Shown: positions 63,304 through 64,000 of the stretch, one piece after another
How the letters are laid out: the number at the start of each line of letters is the position of its first letter
Position numbering within the stretch: the first letter of the stretch is position 1
NCBI GenBank assembly: GCA_903887375.1
Contig: CAISPN010000074.1
Location: 40,610 to 104,609, forward strand
Source: an uncultured cyanobacterium
Lineage (GTDB): Bacteria > Cyanobacteriota > Cyanobacteriia > Cyanobacteriales > Microcystaceae
Length of the DNA stretch: 64,000 nt
Reading direction: 5' to 3'
The notes under the pieces: generated by a model
Database searches by the model: none
What the model saw: the letters and a program-made list of their open reading frames with translations, nothing else
What the model was told of the DNA's origin: nothing
Program-made: the position numbers and the translations under genes

Positions 63304-63915
63304 ATGGACAAATTACAAATTTTTGATGCAGATCTAAATCAAGAACTATTAGATTACTACTTAAAAACTGATTCTATTGCCGTAGATACGGAAACTATGG
63401 GATTGGTTTTAGGAAGAGATAGGCTTTGTCTAGTTCAAATATCTGATCAAGCTGGCCAAGTATCAGTAATTCGGATTTTACAAGGACAAAGCAGCGCGCC
63501 CAATCTCAAACTACTAATGGAAAATCCTGACATTGTGAAAATTTTTCACTTTGCCCGTTTTGATGTAGCCCAGTTAAATCATCATTTGGGCATCTCAACT
63601 AAACCCATATTCTGTACCAAAATTGCCAGCAAATTAGCTCGTACCTACACCAATAACCACGGCTTGAAATCTTTAGTACAAGAATTAACAGGAGTCGAGC
63701 TAGATAAAAGTTCCCAGAGTTCAGATTGGGGAAATGCAGCTAATCTTTCGCGTGAGCAACTTGCCTATGCTGCTAATGATGTGCGCTATCTGCATATCTT
63801 AAGGGAAAAGCTCACTTGGATGCTTCAAAGAGAAGGCTTATGGGAGCTTACCAATTCCTGTTTTGACTGTCTACCTACCATCGTAGCGCTCGATATACTT
63901 CGCTATGGGTCATAA
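63304..63915 (+). CDS. rnd: Ribonuclease D-like 3'-5' exonuclease
   Basis: 203 aa DEDDy exonuclease domain: IAVDTETMGLVLGRDRLCLV (DE), KIFHFARFDVAQLNHHLG (D), KSSQSSDWGNAANLSREQLA followed by YAANDVRYLHILREKL (Y and D). This is the bare catalytic domain without the HRDC domains of E. coli RNase D, as in small cyanobacterial forms. It probably trims tRNA or other RNA 3' ends. Confidence 0.9.
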   Translation: MDKLQIFDADLNQELLDYYLKTDSIAVDTETMGLVLGRDRLCLVQISDQAGQVSVIRILQGQSSAPNLKLLMENPDIVKIFHFARFDVAQLNHHLGISTKPIFCTKIASKLARTYTNNHGLKSLVQELTGVELDKSSQSSDWGNAANLSREQLAYAANDVRYLHILREKLTWMLQREGLWELTNSCFDCLPTIVALDILRYGS

Positions 63916-63935
63916 TTAAGCCTTAATTTAAGATT

Positions 63936-64000
63936 ATGTTAAACAATAAAATTGTGGAGGGTATTGATGAATTTGGTGCTCCGGATGAAAAGTATTATGC
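63936..64000 (+). CDS. Start of a gene running off the right edge
   Basis: A frame opens at ATG 63936 (MLNNKIVEGIDEFGAPDEKY) and stays open to the end. A strong ribosome site GGAGG at 63956-63960 stands six bases before another ATG at 63967 in a different frame (MNLVLRMKSIM). Which of the two is the real gene start cannot be decided from 65 bases. Confidence 0.3.
   Translation, partial: MLNNKIVEGIDEFGAPDEKYY

Noticed and set aside
1..64000. CRISPR array or rRNA operon
   Set aside because: No regularly spaced repeats with unique spacers and no rRNA-like sequence were noticed; the repeats at 32.5-34.6 kb and 16.2 kb are coding.

Overview
The window comes from a low-GC cyanobacterium. It carries photosystem genes (psaF, psaJ, psbN), cyanobacterial pilins, a CYP120-type P450, an FHA-PBP1 fusion, CofG (deazaflavin synthesis) and several small secreted proteins of a cyanobacterial kind. 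I cannot fix the genus. The genome is compact: many neighbours overlap by 1-4 bases, and five convergent pairs overlap tail to tail by 4 to 104 bases. All identifications come from reading motifs by eye; no database search was run.

Layout. 1-6.1 kb (minus): two sensory/response-regulator proteins, ispG, an ABC-2 permease and two small exported proteins. 6.2-18.2 kb: pyrE, cofG, a DinG-like helicase, exopolysaccharide genes (glycosyltransferase, Wzz/BY-kinase-like), an aldo/keto reductase, a DUF151 nuclease, ribE, an M23 peptidase, birA and pgeF. 18.2-30 kb: a GH38 alpha-mannosidase, psbN, a PBP4-like peptidase, a 2Fe-2S protein, purF, ileS, tRNA-Gln and an FHA-PBP1. 30-38.7 kb: an accessory stretch with a methyltransferase, CYP120, a frameshifted repeat protein, a GNAT remnant, umuDC, an LCIB-type carbonic anhydrase and a deleted IS982 transposase.

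38.7-45.6 kb is a six-gene minus-strand run built round arsM and arsS, an arsenosugar biosynthesis cluster with a fused nucleotidyltransferase/glycosyltransferase, a TVP38 membrane protein and two flavoprotein oxidoreductases. 45.7-48.5 kb is a decayed island ending at tRNA-Ala(GGC). It holds a cupin gene broken by two in-frame stops, a collapsed RADAR anti-phage locus (5' part of an rdrA-like ATPase joined out of frame to the 3' part of an rdrB-like adenosine deaminase), the head of an IS982-like transposase and the N-terminal piece of a tyrosine integrase.

48.8-64 kb returns to core genes: psaFJ with a terminator, an MFS/GPH transporter, a GT2 enzyme, a possible new-type glycosyltransferase, a FIST-pyrF-small exported protein operon, tandem SPINDLY-like (GT41) paralogues, a VTE6/DUF92 kinase, cysC, a VOC protein, two tandem pilins, an overlapping conserved gene and an RNase D. 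The most noteworthy features are the ruined RADAR locus and its tRNA-linked island, the arsenosugar cluster, and the LCIB-type carbonic anhydrase.
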